Part shown: positions 16,516 to 25,839 of the stretch, in pieces
Layout: each line of letters begins with the position of its first letter
How positions within the stretch are numbered: the stretch's first letter is position 1
Origin: Deferribacteraceae bacterium UBA6799
GTDB taxonomy: Bacteria; Chrysiogenota; Deferribacteres; Deferribacterales; Geovibrionaceae
DNA: 64,000 bases
Assembly: GCA_002452335.1 (NCBI GenBank)
Contig: DKFJ01000007.1
Span: 83,565-147,564 of the forward strand
Direction: 5' to 3'
Program-made: the position numbers and the translations under genes
The notes under the pieces: generated by a model
Seen by the model: only the letters and a program-made list of their open reading frames with translations
The model's database searches: none
Told to the model about the DNA's origin: nothing

Positions 16516-17565
16516 ATGCACGAAAAATTCCCGATGATGGGTATTGTCACAGAGAAGGACATAGCAGTTTATAAACTCAGAAACGACCAGGGTTCTTATG
16601 ACGAAATACCTGTCAGCAATCACTTTTTTGAAATGCACGGACTGAAGAGATATGTTGAGGAAATCGCCATTCAGAGCGGTCTGTCTGTTTTTTTAATCGA
16701 TCTTCCCGCTGAGGCGGAGATAGAGATGGAATATACCGTAAACGAATGTCCGCTGGCTTTCGGAGTAACACTGGAATGTGATATGCACTCGGTATATTAT
16801 AAAAACGGCGCCCAGCTGATGACGGAGCACAAACAGCCGAACACACTTATTATCAGCAAGTCAAACAACTCAAGCGGCAAGAGCATAAAAGATAAAGGAA
16901 AGCCTGTGCAGGTCGTCAGTATCGCTTTTGATAAAAACCTGGCGAAGGTTCTGTTCAAAAACGAGCTGAGCTTTATCAAGCCTGAGCTCGAGGATTTCTT
17001 TCAGGACAACGACCATTTTTATGAACTCACAGAGCATGCCTCCCCTGTTCAGATAGCCGCCGCCCGGTCCATAATGTCCTGTTCTCTGGCATCGCCCAAG
17101 AGAGAGCTGTTTATAAAATCTAAAGTCTTCGAGCTGATGAATCATATCTTCTCAGAGTTTTTTCTGAGCTCTTCAGACACATCAAAAAGATCAGTTCTCC
17201 AGCCCGGCGAAGTGGACAAGATAAAAGACATCAGAGACTACATATCCGAGAGGATAGATACTCCCCCCACCATAAACGAGCTGGCGAGACTGTCCGGCAT
17301 CAACGATTTCAAGCTGAAAGCAGGGTTTAAGGAAGTGTTCGGAACCACCGTATACGGATACATCCAGTCAGAAAAGATGACCAAAGCCAAGCTGATGCTG
17401 GAGACCGGAGAACACACCGTCAGCGAGATCGCCTGGACCATCGGCTATACAAACGTCAGTCACTTCATCAAGGCATTCAAGAAACACTATAACATCACCC
17501 CCGGTCAGATGCTTTATCATGTGAAAAGCGACATAACACAGAGCCGGATCAAATACTCCGTTTAG
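16516..17565 (+). CDS. AraC family regulator of siderophore uptake (PchR/YbtA type)
   Basis: A 349-residue regulator when started at the Met following GAGAGGT; an upstream Met at 16501 lacks this spacing. The N-terminal ~230 residues form a ligand-binding domain with no clear cupin signature, as in PchR-like regulators that sense ferric siderophores. The C-terminal ~110 residues hold two helix-turn-helix motifs (TINELARLSGINDFKLKAGF; TVSEIAWTIGYTNVSHFIKA), ending in the conserved YNITPGQM. A Fur box overlaps its promoter, and the next gene is a TonB-dependent receptor. Fur relief under iron starvation, followed by activation of the receptor when ferric siderophore is present, is the likely logic. 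Confidence 0.88.
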   Translation: MHEKFPMMGIVTEKDIAVYKLRNDQGSYDEIPVSNHFFEMHGLKRYVEEIAIQSGLSVFLIDLPAEAEIEMEYTVNECPLAFGVTLECDMHSVYYKNGAQLMTEHKQPNTLIISKSNNSSGKSIKDKGKPVQVVSIAFDKNLAKVLFKNELSFIKPELEDFFQDNDHFYELTEHASPVQIAAARSIMSCSLASPKRELFIKSKVFELMNHIFSEFFLSSSDTSKRSVLQPGEVDKIKDIRDYISERIDTPPTINELARLSGINDFKLKAGFKEVFGTTVYGYIQSEKMTKAKLMLETGEHTVSEIAWTIGYTNVSHFIKAFKKHYNITPGQMLYHVKSDITQSRIKYSV

Positions 17566-17644
17566 AGCTTATATCCCTCCCTCTGCGGGCAGAATAGACC
17601 TTCGGATGAGCGTAAAATAAATATGCAATATTTTGGAGGTTTAT

Positions 17645-19717
17645 ATGAAGAGATTTTTGAATCTGATTTGCGCCATCACAGTTATGGCGCTGTTTCAGGG
17701 AGTCTCCTTTGCTGATGATGTTCAGCTGGAGACCATCACCGTAACTGCGGAAAAAAGAGCCGCAGACCCGCAGGAAGTTCCCACGCCCATGAACGTAATG
17801 TCCGACACGTTTGTTCAGGACACAGGCATCGATACTATGCAGGACATGGCAAGATATGTTCCCAACATCATCCTCGATTCATGGGGGCTGAACCAGTCAT
17901 GGGTTGTCTTCAGAGGCATGAGCGCCAGTGAATTTCTGGGAACCAGCTCCATGGTGCTGAACATAGACGGACTGTCGAGCGACAGCAACTACGGCTTCGA
18001 CACATCATTCGAGGATGTTGAGCGTGTGGAGGTGCTCAGAGGACCCCAGGGAACTCTTTACGGCAAAAACGCCATCAGCGGCGCCATCAACATAGTCACT
18101 AAAAAACCCGGAAACGACTTCACCGGAATGGTGGGATTCTCCGCCGAGGAGAGAAACGGGCTCAAGGCAAAATTCGCCCTCTCAGGTCCTCTGAAAAAAG
18201 ACAGATTCTATATGGGGCTTTCCGGCGGATATGAGCAGACGGACGGATATCTGAACGATGAAACTCCGGGAGCCAAAGACAACATAGACGGACATGATAA
18301 ACATTTTCTCACGCTGAAGCTGAGAGCCACCCCCGGCAAAGACAACGACATCATATTCAAATATTCGCACAACGAGGTAAACGGAGCCGCTCCTTCAGCG
18401 GTCTTTTCCAACACTCCCGGATATGACATATACACAGGGCTGACAGACAATGATTATGACGATTCAAAATCACTGACCGACTCACTTCTGCTGAATATGG
18501 AATTCAGAAGACAGTTCGCAGATATCACGTCTATCACGTCATATAAAAACGTGAACACAGACGAAACAGTGGTTATGGGCAGTGTCGGCGGAGCGAGCGC
18601 TATGGGTATTCAGGATTTCGAACTGCCCTCTTTCACTCAGGAGCTCCGAGTGGCGTCACACGGCGACAAAGGCACTAGATGGATCACAGGGCTCTTCTAC
18701 GACAACTCAAAATATGATGTAAGCGAGATGTCCAGCATATATGACTACACCGTCTATACCTTTGAATACAACTGGATGCCCGTAACAAAATCGCAGACCT
18801 ACGCCGTTTTCGCCGAGGCCACAATTCCTCTGTTCACAGAAAAATTCTCCGTAACTCTCGGCGGCAGATATGAAAAGACTGAGAGGGAGATGGACTACAG
18901 GCTTGTCACCAGCATGAGCGGAGTAACGATGGCGGACGACAGCTATAGTGTGGACAAGGAATGGTCTTCTGTTCTGGGCAAGATTGCCTTCGCTTATGAA
19001 CCGTCAGAAAACAGAAATTTTTACATGTCTCTCACACAGGGATATACCCCCGGCGGATTTAACTATACCACCGCCGATCCCGAGATAGCTGATTTCAACG
19101 AAACGAACTCTCTTAACTATGAAATAGGGATCAAAACAAAGCTGCTGAACAACAGAGTGATGCTGAACGCCAATATCTTCCACTCTATATACGAAGATCT
19201 TCAGGTGATGGAAACCAACTATGTCTCAGGCATTTATTCCGTAAAAAACGCCGGGAAGGCACACACCACCGGTATAGAGACGGACATTCAGGCTAAGCTG
19301 ACAAAGGGTCTGGATATTTTCCTCACAGCGGGGCTGATGGAAGCAAAATATGATGATTTCGAAATGAACACCGAGAATTTTGACGGCAACTACATGATAG
19401 GCGCTCCGAAATTCACAGGGACAGCCGGAGCCACATACAGACACTCATCAGGCTTCATGGGATCAGCGAGTATCAGACACACCAGCAAAACATACTACGC
19501 CAAATCAAACTCAGAACAAACGATTCAGGAGTCCTATGAAACTGTGAATGTGAAAGTGGGATATGAATCCATGAAAGGCTATGAGATATATCTCTTCGTC
19601 AGAAACCTGACAGATGAAAAGTATTTCACCTATATGAGAGACGGAGGATCAAGCCTCGTCTATAACTATATCGGCGAACCGAGAACAGCCGGAATAGAAG
19701 TAAATTACAGATTCTGA
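17645..19717 (+). CDS. TonB-dependent siderophore receptor
   Basis: A 690-residue outer-membrane receptor. The start is the ATG after TTGGAGGTTTAT. A signal peptide ends near SFADDV, followed by a TonB box (LETITVTAEKR), a plug domain with DVERVEVLRGPQGTLYGKNA and GAINIVTKKPG, and a 22-strand barrel ending in the aromatic RTAGIEVNYRF, the signal for outer-membrane insertion by BAM. It imports a ferric siderophore into the periplasm using energy from TonB-ExbB-ExbD encoded 5 kb downstream. No Fur box is visible in the 79-base gap after the AraC gene, so control probably runs through that regulator. Confidence 0.93.
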   Translation: MKRFLNLICAITVMALFQGVSFADDVQLETITVTAEKRAADPQEVPTPMNVMSDTFVQDTGIDTMQDMARYVPNIILDSWGLNQSWVVFRGMSASEFLGTSSMVLNIDGLSSDSNYGFDTSFEDVERVEVLRGPQGTLYGKNAISGAINIVTKKPGNDFTGMVGFSAEERNGLKAKFALSGPLKKDRFYMGLSGGYEQTDGYLNDETPGAKDNIDGHDKHFLTLKLRATPGKDNDIIFKYSHNEVNGAAPSAVFSNTPGYDIYTGLTDNDYDDSKSLTDSLLLNMEFRRQFADITSITSYKNVNTDETVVMGSVGGASAMGIQDFELPSFTQELRVASHGDKGTRWITGLFYDNSKYDVSEMSSIYDYTVYTFEYNWMPVTKSQTYAVFAEATIPLFTEKFSVTLGGRYEKTEREMDYRLVTSMSGVTMADDSYSVDKEWSSVLGKIAFAYEPSENRNFYMSLTQGYTPGGFNYTTADPEIADFNETNSLNYEIGIKTKLLNNRVMLNANIFHSIYEDLQVMETNYVSGIYSVKNAGKAHTTGIETDIQAKLTKGLDIFLTAGLMEAKYDDFEMNTENFDGNYMIGAPKFTGTAGATYRHSSGFMGSASIRHTSKTYYAKSNSEQTIQESYETVNVKVGYESMKGYEIYLFVRNLTDEKYFTYMRDGGSSLVYNYIGEPRTAGIEVNYRF

Positions 19718-19726
19718 TAAATACAT

Positions 19727-19752
19727 CCCCCGCAGATCACGGTCTGCGGGGG
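19727..19752. terminator. terminator between convergent genes
   Basis: A perfect 10-bp stem (CCCCCGCAGA / TCTGCGGGGG) followed by CTCTTTCC, placed between the stops of the TonB-dependent receptor and the barrel protein on the other strand. Confidence 0.8.
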
Positions 19753-19761
19753 CTCTTTCCG

Positions 19762-21018
19762 TTAAAACGAATATTTCATACCGACATAAACAAAATCATT
19801 TTCATTATATCTGCCGTATATATCTTCTACTTGTCCGAAGATATCCATATATCCGGCTGTGAGCTCCAGATTGTCCCCGTATTTATAGCTGAAAAATAAC
19901 TCTGCCGCACCGCTATTATCCGTAAAGTAAACCGTACTTCTGATCCCTGTCTTTAAGTCATCCTGAAAATATTTTTCACTGATTTCAAACGACACGCCTC
20001 TGGTCTCACGGTCTGACGGCAGGTCATCACCTTTTAGATATGTTCCGAAAAGCTGAAAATTCAAATATCCTGTGTTTCGAAAATTAATATCGTAACCCAG
20101 CACCCATTCGTAATAATCATGTTTTTCAGGTATGTCAGTCTGCTGGACATATTTGCCGGGTTTAACGGACAGCTCCCCCCTGAGGGTGCTTTTTTCAAAT
20201 CCGGCGGCGAAATTTATATCCAGCGCCGTCATAGGCTTATACTCCACGGTATAGATATTTCCGGCTCTTTTATAAAAAGGGCTGTCGTCGTATCCCGTGA
20301 AATATATCAGCCCCAAATCCACACTGCCGAAAGTGCCGTAAACACGCATGGCAGCCTCCGCACCGTCCGGTTTGTCATCATAGTTTATGTCAATCAGTCC
20401 TGCCGCCTTTGCTTCATACATGGCTTTCAGAGATGGGTCGAGCCAGGGGTTACCGTATTCCGGCAGAGACATCACCTCGGCACGCGGAATCAGCACCAGC
20501 TCAAATGTCAGCCTGTCTGCGGTATAGATAAAGTCAGTCAGCAGGATGGCTTCTCTGCTGTCAGAACGCGCGGTGGAAAAAAGGTTATCGGGATCTCTGG
20601 GGTTGATAAGATCCAGCGGGTTGATGCCGTCTCCGGTTCCCCATCTCAGCATCTTTTTACCCGCTATCACGTCCAGCCTGCGGGTATCCAGAGTCAGATA
20701 TGCCTCATCCAGTCTGCCCGTCAGTTTATGACCGTATTCTTTTTCGAAATCGTTTTCCAGTATCACAGAGGCGTATTCACGAATCAGTTCCGTCTTATAC
20801 TGCTGTTCCATAAAAAGCTTCTGCCTGTTCTGCAACGCTTCAGACTCAACGGTATAGTGCCTGTACGTCTCCTCCAGATAGCCGCTGACAGAAAAATTTT
20901 TCTGCTCAGCCGTCTCCATAACAGGAAAGCCGTCCGAGAAAAAATCATCGAACGGCTCTGCCGAAACAGACCCCGACAGGAGAAGCAGGGCCGCGAAACT
21001 ATATAAAACTTTTATCAT
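19762..21018 (-). CDS. outer-membrane beta-barrel protein linked to an MMPL/RND exporter (DUF1302-like)
   Basis: A 418-residue exported protein with a signal peptide (cleavage after SVSA) and a mature part made of alternating amphipathic strands (LTGRLDEAYLTLDTR; VGMKYSF at the very end), so an outer-membrane barrel. The segment MLRWGTGDGINPLDLINPRD is characteristic of DUF1302-like proteins, which are regularly encoded with MMPL-type RND transporters and LolA-like periplasmic proteins. It is the third gene of exactly such an operon here. The unit is thought to move a lipid or lipophilic substrate to the outer membrane, but the substrate is not known. Confidence 0.78.
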   Translation of the reverse strand: MIKVLYSFAALLLLSGSVSAEPFDDFFSDGFPVMETAEQKNFSVSGYLEETYRHYTVESEALQNRQKLFMEQQYKTELIREYASVILENDFEKEYGHKLTGRLDEAYLTLDTRRLDVIAGKKMLRWGTGDGINPLDLINPRDPDNLFSTARSDSREAILLTDFIYTADRLTFELVLIPRAEVMSLPEYGNPWLDPSLKAMYEAKAAGLIDINYDDKPDGAEAAMRVYGTFGSVDLGLIYFTGYDDSPFYKRAGNIYTVEYKPMTALDINFAAGFEKSTLRGELSVKPGKYVQQTDIPEKHDYYEWVLGYDINFRNTGYLNFQLFGTYLKGDDLPSDRETRGVSFEISEKYFQDDLKTGIRSTVYFTDNSGAAELFFSYKYGDNLELTAGYMDIFGQVEDIYGRYNENDFVYVGMKYSF

Positions 21019-21019
21019 G

Positions 21020-21781
21020 CTATCTCTTCAGATTACTGAGCTGAAAGACATCATCCGACACTCCTGTGTTATAAACCACGTTAGTGCGCTCCAGATAGGT
21101 CTTGTTGTCAGTACCTTCCGTGCGCATAACAGTTTTGGTATATGTCATAATACCGCTGATGTTTTTGAATCCGCCATAAAGGGCTGTCTTTATCAGTCTG
21201 CCCCGCTTGTCGAAATATTCTGTCTTGACCGGAAGAAAAAAACTGTCGTGTACCCACACACGTCTTTTGCCGTAGTTGGTCTCCTTCTTTTTCATCGGTA
21301 CGGTCTCCAGAACATAACAGTCATATCCCCCGAATTTCTCTTTCTTCAGGAGAGTATGAGCGTCATCGTCCACCGCCCTCTTTTCTATATCTTCGTTAGC
21401 AAAGTCGGAACGCATGAACGAACCTTTTTTTCCTCCGCCTGAAATCCTTCTCGTCAGGTTCTCAGACGGCAGAAACATCCACATATCATCGTCCTTCTCC
21501 GTATCTTCGTACCCCCATGTCAGATACATGGTTCCCTGCACATCCGCCGGTTCCTCGAAGGTGATCAGCGTCCTGGTATCATCGCCGTATTTTTTGGAAA
21601 CGCTGTCGATTCTGCGCACCAGCTTCATATTGCCACGTTCTATAAGCATCAGCATGTCCATTGAGCTGTCTCTGCTGGTGTCCACATCGTCCATCTTCTG
21701 ATATATTTCCCTGCCGGTCATCTCGGCGTAAGACGGCAAGGCAAACGCCACAAGCACCAGCAGTATGTATATTTTTTTCAT
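21020..21781 (-). CDS. outer membrane lipoprotein-sorting protein (LolA-like, COG2834)
   Basis: A 253-residue periplasmic protein: signal peptide ending in PSYA, then a LolA-like half-barrel with DMWMFLPSENLTRRI and DYDCYVLET-like strands of the COG2834 group (GGYDCYVLETVP). These proteins carry hydrophobic cargo through the periplasm but differ from true LolA of the Lol pathway. It lies one base from the MMPL transporter upstream and one base from the barrel gene downstream, so the three are translated as a set. Cargo is probably a lipid. Confidence 0.85.
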   Translation of the reverse strand: MKKIYILLVLVAFALPSYAEMTGREIYQKMDDVDTSRDSSMDMLMLIERGNMKLVRRIDSVSKKYGDDTRTLITFEEPADVQGTMYLTWGYEDTEKDDDMWMFLPSENLTRRISGGGKKGSFMRSDFANEDIEKRAVDDDAHTLLKKEKFGGYDCYVLETVPMKKKETNYGKRRVWVHDSFFLPVKTEYFDKRGRLIKTALYGGFKNISGIMTYTKTVMRTEGTDNKTYLERTNVVYNTGVSDDVFQLSNLKR

Positions 21782-21782
21782 A

Positions 21783-24116
21783 TTATTCTCCTTTTTCCAT
21801 GCCCAGAGGCTTTGTCAGCAGTATGATAGCCGGAGCCAGAAACAGATCGGCAATGAGCGCCCAGCTGAAAGCCCAGCCAAACATAAACGACATTTTCAGA
21901 TAACCGGTAAGAGAAGAAAGAGACAGCGGCAGAAATCCGATAACCAGCACTATCGTGGTGAATACGATCGGTCTTCCAACCGTCAGATATGTTTTTTTAA
22001 GCGCCTGAACGTAGTTTTCCGACTCTCTGAACTCATTACGAAAGCGGCTGAAAAAATGTATGCTGTCGTCCACCGAAACCCCTATGATGATGGGAGCGAA
22101 ACACAGCAGTATGGCGTCCACGTTCATTCCTATGAACCCGGCTATGCCCAGAGCCATCACGACCGGAAATATGTTGGGAATCATACTGATGATGCCCAGC
22201 CTGAAAGATCTCATCACAATAAGCATCAACAGAAACACAGATACCAGCGCCGCCAGAAAGCTGCTTTTCTGAGCTTCTCCCAGCAGGTCGTTCAGACGCA
22301 GATACCTGTATACGCTTCCTGACATGGATATTTTTACGCTGCTGCCGAATAATTCATCCGCCTTGTGTACCGCTTTGTCACGCAGACTGCGGCATTCCGC
22401 CGTGGATATGGCGGGGGTGCGCACCACCAGCCTTATCTTATCCGACTGAAAAGCAACGTATTTGTTTATATCACTGCCGCCGGAACCCTCATACATCAGC
22501 ATATACTGAGCCACCGTATCGTCCTTGTCAGGCATGGCGTAGTAATCTATATCGTTGTTGTGCATGGCCTTGCGCATCTTTTTCAACACGTCCGCCACGC
22601 TTGCCACCTTGACAGCCTCTTTCTGGCTTTCCAGATAGGTTTGAAAATCATCCAGTTTTTTCATAAAATCAGCGCTTTTAACGCCGTCCGTCCTGCCTGT
22701 GTCTATCATAAATTCCACAGACATGATGCCGCCCATGCGCTCGCCTACAAAGTCCATGTTGTCCCTGTAAGGGTTGCCCGGTTTCACCAGTTTCAGGGTG
22801 TTGGATTCCATCTGCACCTTTGCGGCGCCGAATACAAACACCACAGAAAGCAGGATAAATACCGCTATGATGCTTTTCGGATAGGCTATCACCAGCCTGT
22901 GTATGCGCATAAGCATACGGTCGAAAAAGTCCTCTTCAGAAGCTTTTTTCGCCCTCTTTACCTTGTCCCTGCCGAAGGAATACCCGGCAGGCACCAGCAT
23001 CAGAGTGATAATCAGGGCAGATACCACTCCGGCGGCAATATAAACGCCCATCTCCCTGTACGGCTTAACGTGTGTCACGACAAAGGACAGAAAGCCCACA
23101 GCTGTGGTAAGACTGGTGAACAGCATAGCGAGCCCGCTCTTGGCAAGCCCGGCCCGCAGACTGTCCCGCCTGCCCATTCCTTCGTCGGCACAGTCGTGAA
23201 AAGACGATATGTAATGCATGGAATCGGCGATACCGACGCAAATCAGCAGCGTCGGCACGGAGATGGTGAGCAGATTAGCCGTAAATCCGGCGAGCGGGAT
23301 AAACCCCATAGTCCAGAAAACAGATATAACAACCACAGCCATAGGGATAAGCACCGCTCTGACTCCCCGCCCCAGCCAGAAGAGCAGACCGAGCATTACG
23401 ATGACACTGTACATAAACAGCTTTTTACCGTCCGCTCCAACCAGCTTGTTATAGTCATAGCTGGAATTTGGTCCGCCGAAGACGTATATAGTCATGTCCT
23501 GATACTTGTCCTGATGAACCACTTTGTTCACAGCTTCCGCCACTGCGGCTCTCGGATTCTTGTCCTCTTCTTTATGCGGATACGGTGTCAGATCCAGATA
23601 CAGCGCCAGCATACTCTTATCTTTTGATATAAGACTATCCACATATGACTTTTCCGTCAGGGCAAGAGACATCTTCTCGTCAACTTCCCCCTGAGTTTCC
23701 GGCAGTTCCTCCATAAAACCTGATATTTTCAGTTCGTCGTTGCCGGACTCTATCCACTCCACATTACCCAGCCACGTCATATTTTTGACATATGGAACAG
23801 TCTCTTCCAGTTCTGTACTTAGTTTTTCTATCTTTCTGAGCATCTCCGGAGTGAATTTTCCGTCTTCATTCTGATAAAAAAAGACGCTGACAAAATCATC
23901 GTTGCCGAAATTTTCCTCCATCTCCTTCATCACTGCAACGGATTCATCGCCCTCCACAAACCATATTTCGCTGGAATTATCGAAGACCAGCCCCTTTGCG
24001 CTCTTCAAAAAAAACGCTGTGAGAAGTACCAGCAGTATGATAGCAATCCAGCGGAATCTGATGATCTGCTCCGCCAGTGCACCAAAAAATTTCGCTGACT
24101 TCGTCTCTTTATTCAT
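21783..24116 (-). CDS. MMPL-family RND transporter
   Basis: About 777 residues from the Met preceded by AGGAGCG; the longer reading adds 11 residues. Twelve transmembrane helices fall in the RND pattern: TM1 at about 20-40, a periplasmic loop of about 190 residues, TM2-6, a second loop, TM7-12. It has one fused pair of halves in under 800 residues, as in the MMPL/hydrophobe exporter group, rather than the drug-pump length of ~1030. Charged membrane residues are present (ICVGIADSMHYISSFHDC and IIIGVSVDDSIHFFSRFR), marking the repeated GxxxD motif. It heads an operon with a LolA-like carrier and a barrel, divergent from exbB. Confidence 0.88.
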   Translation of the reverse strand: MNKETKSAKFFGALAEQIIRFRWIAIILLVLLTAFFLKSAKGLVFDNSSEIWFVEGDESVAVMKEMEENFGNDDFVSVFFYQNEDGKFTPEMLRKIEKLSTELEETVPYVKNMTWLGNVEWIESGNDELKISGFMEELPETQGEVDEKMSLALTEKSYVDSLISKDKSMLALYLDLTPYPHKEEDKNPRAAVAEAVNKVVHQDKYQDMTIYVFGGPNSSYDYNKLVGADGKKLFMYSVIVMLGLLFWLGRGVRAVLIPMAVVVISVFWTMGFIPLAGFTANLLTISVPTLLICVGIADSMHYISSFHDCADEGMGRRDSLRAGLAKSGLAMLFTSLTTAVGFLSFVVTHVKPYREMGVYIAAGVVSALIITLMLVPAGYSFGRDKVKRAKKASEEDFFDRMLMRIHRLVIAYPKSIIAVFILLSVVFVFGAAKVQMESNTLKLVKPGNPYRDNMDFVGERMGGIMSVEFMIDTGRTDGVKSADFMKKLDDFQTYLESQKEAVKVASVADVLKKMRKAMHNNDIDYYAMPDKDDTVAQYMLMYEGSGGSDINKYVAFQSDKIRLVVRTPAISTAECRSLRDKAVHKADELFGSSVKISMSGSVYRYLRLNDLLGEAQKSSFLAALVSVFLLMLIVMRSFRLGIISMIPNIFPVVMALGIAGFIGMNVDAILLCFAPIIIGVSVDDSIHFFSRFRNEFRESENYVQALKKTYLTVGRPIVFTTIVLVIGFLPLSLSSLTGYLKMSFMFGWAFSWALIADLFLAPAIILLTKPLGMEKGE

Positions 24117-24285
24117 AATTCTACGCTCCTGTGTGAAATAGAGCGTCATTCTAATACCCGTGAAACGTTTTTTCTGCCCTGTGACGGAGGAATAATAACC
24201 ATGATTAAAATGAGATATACCGTATTTCTTTTCAGGTTATTCTATATCCGTTCCGGGGTAGCATTTTTTTTAAATAAAGCACACA

Positions 24286-24321
24286 TATACTCATTATTGA
24301 TGAAATTAGTTATCATTATCA
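24286..24321 (+). promoter_or_regulatory. candidate exbB promoter with Fur-like site
   Basis: TATACT at 24286-24291 could be a -10 element, but there is no good -35. The sequence TAGTTATCATTATCA (24307-24321) matches 11 of 14 fixed positions of the Fur 7-1-7 box, with a perfect right half. It lies between the putative -10 and the ExbB start, a position suited to repression. Confidence 0.4.
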
Positions 24322-24341
24322 CTACATCACGGAGAAATTTT

Positions 24342-24776
24342 ATGCACATGCTCACACATTTGGTCGATTACGGCATCATCGGTATCCTTATCATATTAAG
24401 CATCATAGCAGTCGCTGTCGCCATAGAAAGGTTCTCATTTTACAAAAAGATAAACGTGGACACATACACTACGACACAGGAACTGGAATCGGTGCTGACC
24501 AGCCGTCTGCATCTGGTCGCCACCATAGGCAGCAATGCTCCTTATATAGGTCTGCTTGGAACTGTTCTGGGAATCATGCAGACCTTTTACTCCATGGGTG
24601 CAAACGGCACCACAAATGTAAACGACATCATGGCCGGTCTGGCTCTGGCGCTGAAAGCAACCGCCGCAGGGCTGCTGGTGGCCATCCCTTCCATCGTGAT
24701 GTACAATCTTCTGCACAGAAGAGTGAACGTACTGATGCTCCGGAAAGAGGCTGAAAATGAAAGACAAAAACTTTGA
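24342..24776 (+). CDS. exbB: ExbB/TolQ-type proton channel subunit
   Basis: A 144-residue inner-membrane protein from the Met preceded by CGGAGAAATTTT. An upstream in-frame ATG at 24201 also has a GGAGG, but it would place the putative promoter and Fur site inside the gene and add 47 residues not expected in ExbB. The protein has three membrane helices (residues about 8-28, 60-80, 100-125); the conserved segment APYIGLLGTVLGIMQTF and the third helix ALKATAAGLLVAIPSI are hallmark ExbB sequence. It energises TonB with ExbD using the proton gradient. Its last 20 bases overlap exbD. Confidence 0.9.
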   Translation: MHMLTHLVDYGIIGILIILSIIAVAVAIERFSFYKKINVDTYTTTQELESVLTSRLHLVATIGSNAPYIGLLGTVLGIMQTFYSMGANGTTNVNDIMAGLALALKATAAGLLVAIPSIVMYNLLHRRVNVLMLRKEAENERQKL

Positions 24777-25137
24777 CAGTATAAATGTCGTCCCGTTCAT
24801 AGACATCATGCTGGTACTTCTGACCATAGTTCTGGCAACAGCCACGTTCATAGCCAAAGGATCCATACCTATCTCCCTGCCTCAGGCATCGCATACAGAG
24901 TCGGCTCAGCAGGGAATAACCATAGACGTGTCAGAAGACGGCAGATTTTTTTACAACGGGAAATCATATTCTCTTCAGGGACTGGCAGAGGAACTCGTTA
25001 AATATAAAAAAGACAGCTCCATAGTCCTCAGAGCGGATAAGAACGCCATAATCCAGAATTTTGTAGATATCATGAACATGCTTAAAAACGCCGGATTCAC
25101 CAACGTGCATCTGGAAACCGAGGCGGATACAAGATGA
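24757..25137 (+). CDS. exbD: ExbD/TolR-type protein
   Basis: A 126-residue single-pass protein: short cytoplasmic N-terminus, helix at about residues 12-34 with the essential membrane aspartate in VVPFIDIMLVLLTIVL, and a periplasmic domain with VLRADKNAIIQNFVDIMN typical of ExbD. It forms the proton-driven motor with ExbB for TonB. It overlaps exbB by 20 bases and tonB by 4 (ATGA), so the three are translationally coupled. Confidence 0.93.
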   Translation: MKDKNFDSINVVPFIDIMLVLLTIVLATATFIAKGSIPISLPQASHTESAQQGITIDVSEDGRFFYNGKSYSLQGLAEELVKYKKDSSIVLRADKNAIIQNFVDIMNMLKNAGFTNVHLETEADTR

Positions 25138-25829
25138 AAAATGCAACGCTGAAATCAATCATACTTCATGCCGCTCTGATCATCTTTTTTTATAACAGCG
25201 TAGGGTTCACAGGTCTGAAACCGGAACCTAAAAAGGTAATGATCGATCTGTCAGCATTCTGCCTGCCTGAGCCGGAGGAAGCGCCTGTAGAGCCTCCGAA
25301 ACCGGAACCTGTCAAAAAAGAGCCGGAACCCGCACCGGTGAAGAAACAGATTCAGTCAAAACCTGAGCCTGTTAAGCCGAAATATGAAAAAGTAGCGACA
25401 GCCTCGCCTGTCACAGCGCCAGCCCCTCCGACCTATGCTGAGCCGGAGGAAGAATATATCGAGACGGCTCCCGTTCAGCCGGTACATCCCCCTGTAAAAA
25501 CCGATCCGGTTCCTGTGGCGGCGGCTGTTCCTCCTGTTCAGAAAAATAACTTCGACTATGACGGATACAGAAACAGGCTGGGGGCAAAGCTGGAATCAAG
25601 CAAAACATATCCTCTGATGGCTAAACGAAGGGGCATAGAAGGTCTGGTTAAGCTGAAACTGAAAATCGCCGTGAACGGCACTCTGCTGGACTCGGAGATA
25701 CTGGCGTCCAGCGGTTCCGACCTCCTGGACAAGGAAGCCATGGCGCTGGTACGCTCAGTATTTCCTGTTAAACATAATTCTGATGAAGTTCTCTATGTTG
25801 TCGTTCCTGTGATGTATAAACTCTACTGA
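25134..25829 (+). CDS. tonB: TonB energy-transducing protein
   Basis: A 231-residue protein with an N-terminal membrane anchor (LKSIILHAALIIFFYNSV), a Pro/Glu/Lys-rich periplasmic spacer (PEPVKKEPEPAPVKK and similar units, about residues 40-140) and a C-terminal TonB domain from YRNRLGAKLESSKTYPLMAKRR-like sequence (YPLMAKRRGIEG, then SGSDLLDKEAMALVR). It connects the ExbBD motor to outer-membrane receptors, most simply the siderophore receptor at 17.6-19.7 kb. Last gene of exbB-exbD-tonB. Confidence 0.93.
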   Translation: MKNATLKSIILHAALIIFFYNSVGFTGLKPEPKKVMIDLSAFCLPEPEEAPVEPPKPEPVKKEPEPAPVKKQIQSKPEPVKPKYEKVATASPVTAPAPPTYAEPEEEYIETAPVQPVHPPVKTDPVPVAAAVPPVQKNNFDYDGYRNRLGAKLESSKTYPLMAKRRGIEGLVKLKLKIAVNGTLLDSEILASSGSDLLDKEAMALVRSVFPVKHNSDEVLYVVVPVMYKLY

Positions 25830-25839
25830 GAGACTGCCG

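Noticed and set aside
17566..17644. Fur box in front of the TonB-dependent receptor
   Set aside because: No sequence close to the Fur consensus was found in this gap; control is more likely through the AraC regulator.
22365..23627. 420-codon open frame on the plus strand
   Set aside because: It lies wholly antisense to the MMPL transporter, is rich in His, Gln and Arg in a pattern typical of the reverse complement of coding DNA, and has no ribosome-binding site.
24201..24341. 47-residue N-terminal extension of ExbB
   Set aside because: A GGAGG precedes it, but ExbB proteins of this type start at the later Met, which has its own ribosome-binding site, and the candidate promoter and Fur site fall inside the extension.
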